A stretch of 64,000 nucleotides of DNA from Glaciecola flavus. Its GTDB lineage: Bacteria > Pseudomonadota > Gammaproteobacteria > Enterobacterales > Alteromonadaceae. The DNA lies in the NCBI RefSeq assembly GCF_042646125.1, contig NZ_JBHRSW010000047.1, positions 62,001-126,000 of the forward strand, read 5' to 3'. Position numbers and translations under genes: made by a program. Below, piece after piece: positions 63,636 to 64,000 of the stretch. Each line of letters begins with the position of its first letter. Position 1 is the first letter of the stretch. The notes beneath the pieces are model-generated. The model was not told where the DNA came from. It ran no database searches and was given only the letters and a program-made list of their open reading frames with translations.

Positions 63636-64000
63636 AGATATCCCTGTCGTACGAAAATGTGGTGTGTTCATAAAATTTCAGCACTTTTTGACGAAATGCT
63701 TCTCTATCAACTTGATTGATAGTGACCCCTTGTTTTTCAAACCATGACGATAAGTTCTGCTCGTTAAATCGCACTTCTTCCGAGGTTTTTTCAGCGGCCA
63801 AGTTGAGCACTTCACGAAAAATTTTACGATCATCTGCAGATAACTCAGCCCATGTGCGACCGCTGACGACGGCCAAGATAGAGCCTAGTATGTGACCCGT
63901 TAAATTGATATGACTTTGTACCTCATAAAATTTCTTGGCTTTAATCGTGGGCAAGGGGTTTTCTTGAGAGTCCACGACCCCTTGCTGAATAGCTAAATAT
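63613..64000 (-). CDS. dctP: TRAP transporter solute-binding protein (DctP), 3' part only
   Basis: The C-terminal part of a DctP-family periplasmic binding protein; the 5' end lies beyond base 64000. Reading in from the edge, the frame gives AIQQGVVDSQENPLPTIKA, the family's conserved hinge region, followed by EVQSHINLTGHILG and a helical C terminus. It is the first gene of the three-gene TRAP operon seen here, and it determines substrate specificity, which cannot be judged from this fragment. Confidence 0.88.
   Translation of the reverse strand, partial: YLAIQQGVVDSQENPLPTIKAKKFYEVQSHINLTGHILGSILAVVSGRTWAELSADDRKIFREVLNLAAEKTSEEVRFNEQNLSSWFEKQGVTINQVDREAFRQKVLKFYEHTTFSYDRDIYARIQAL

Noticed and set aside
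1..64000. Search for CRISPR arrays, tRNA or rRNA genes, insertion sequences and prophage genes
   Set aside because: I found no regularly spaced repeats, cloverleaf sequences, rRNA segments, transposases, integrases or phage structural genes by reading; a software scan could still find divergent cases.

Overview
The window reads as chromosomal DNA of a marine, heterotrophic gammaproteobacterium, most likely an Alteromonadales member (Alteromonas/Glaciecola-like). This is inferred from the proteobacterial XylR-XylB-XylA, PurT, Ndh, Dgt and Moa proteins, a TonB-dependent receptor, a TRAP transporter, a DUF1501/DUF1800 pair and many two-component and MCP genes. Base composition is moderately AT-rich and coding density is high. 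I saw no rRNA, tRNA, CRISPR array, insertion sequence or prophage.

Layout. (1) 155-7628: a sigma-54-type promoter and palindromic activator sites precede an operon for a MacA-like adaptor, an ABC ATPase, two half-size MacB/FtsX permeases, an NtrC-type response regulator and its histidine kinase. (2) 7634-11825: xylR divergent from xylBA (xylose catabolism). (3) 11870-17740: purT, a prolyl oligopeptidase lipoprotein and a YfcC-type carrier. (4) 17907-18737: a spondin-domain protein with a PEP-CTERM-like tail. (5) 18959-26308: a second module of type (1), here with one fused permease and with the regulator/kinase pair divergent from the transporter genes; it has its own sigma-54 promoter and a related operator. 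(6) 26458-30498: ndh and modABC. (7) 30642-34449: a Fur-box-like site, an HlyD-type adaptor, a 95-residue double-glycine-leader peptide and a C39-peptidase ABC exporter, i.e. a colicin-V-type peptide secretion cassette. (8) 34513-37774: moaA-mobA-moaB-moaC-moaD-moaE on the minus strand. The peptide cassette therefore lies inside an otherwise continuous molybdenum uptake/cofactor region. (9) 38101-45084: the DUF1501/DUF1800 pair, a TonB-dependent receptor and a PhoD-like phosphatase. (10) 45260-53150: an unknown membrane-anchored protein, a processive-type GT2 glycosyltransferase, ilvE, dgt, an ECF sigma factor fused to a membrane domain, and a CIA30-like exported protein. (11) 53186-58757: an MCP divergent from an orphan sugar-type binding protein, a repeat-built lipoprotein and a membrane-bound AraC regulator. 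(12) 58813-64000: DUF445, a thioredoxin-like protein, a cytochrome c/PQQ sugar dehydrogenase fusion, and a TRAP dicarboxylate-type transporter that runs off the window.

The most unusual signal is a family of three intergenic elements (16120-16225, 37872-37981, 57320-57449). Each has a conserved core of about 50 nt enclosed by long, nearly perfect inverted arms. The arm sequence is completely different in each copy, yet each pair of arms is self-complementary. I do not recognise this family.

The two sigma-54 modules appear to be paralogues. Their kinases have two membrane helices separated by only a few residues, as in intramembrane-sensing kinases. Their operators share the AAGTGT half-site at similar distances from matching sigma-54 promoters.
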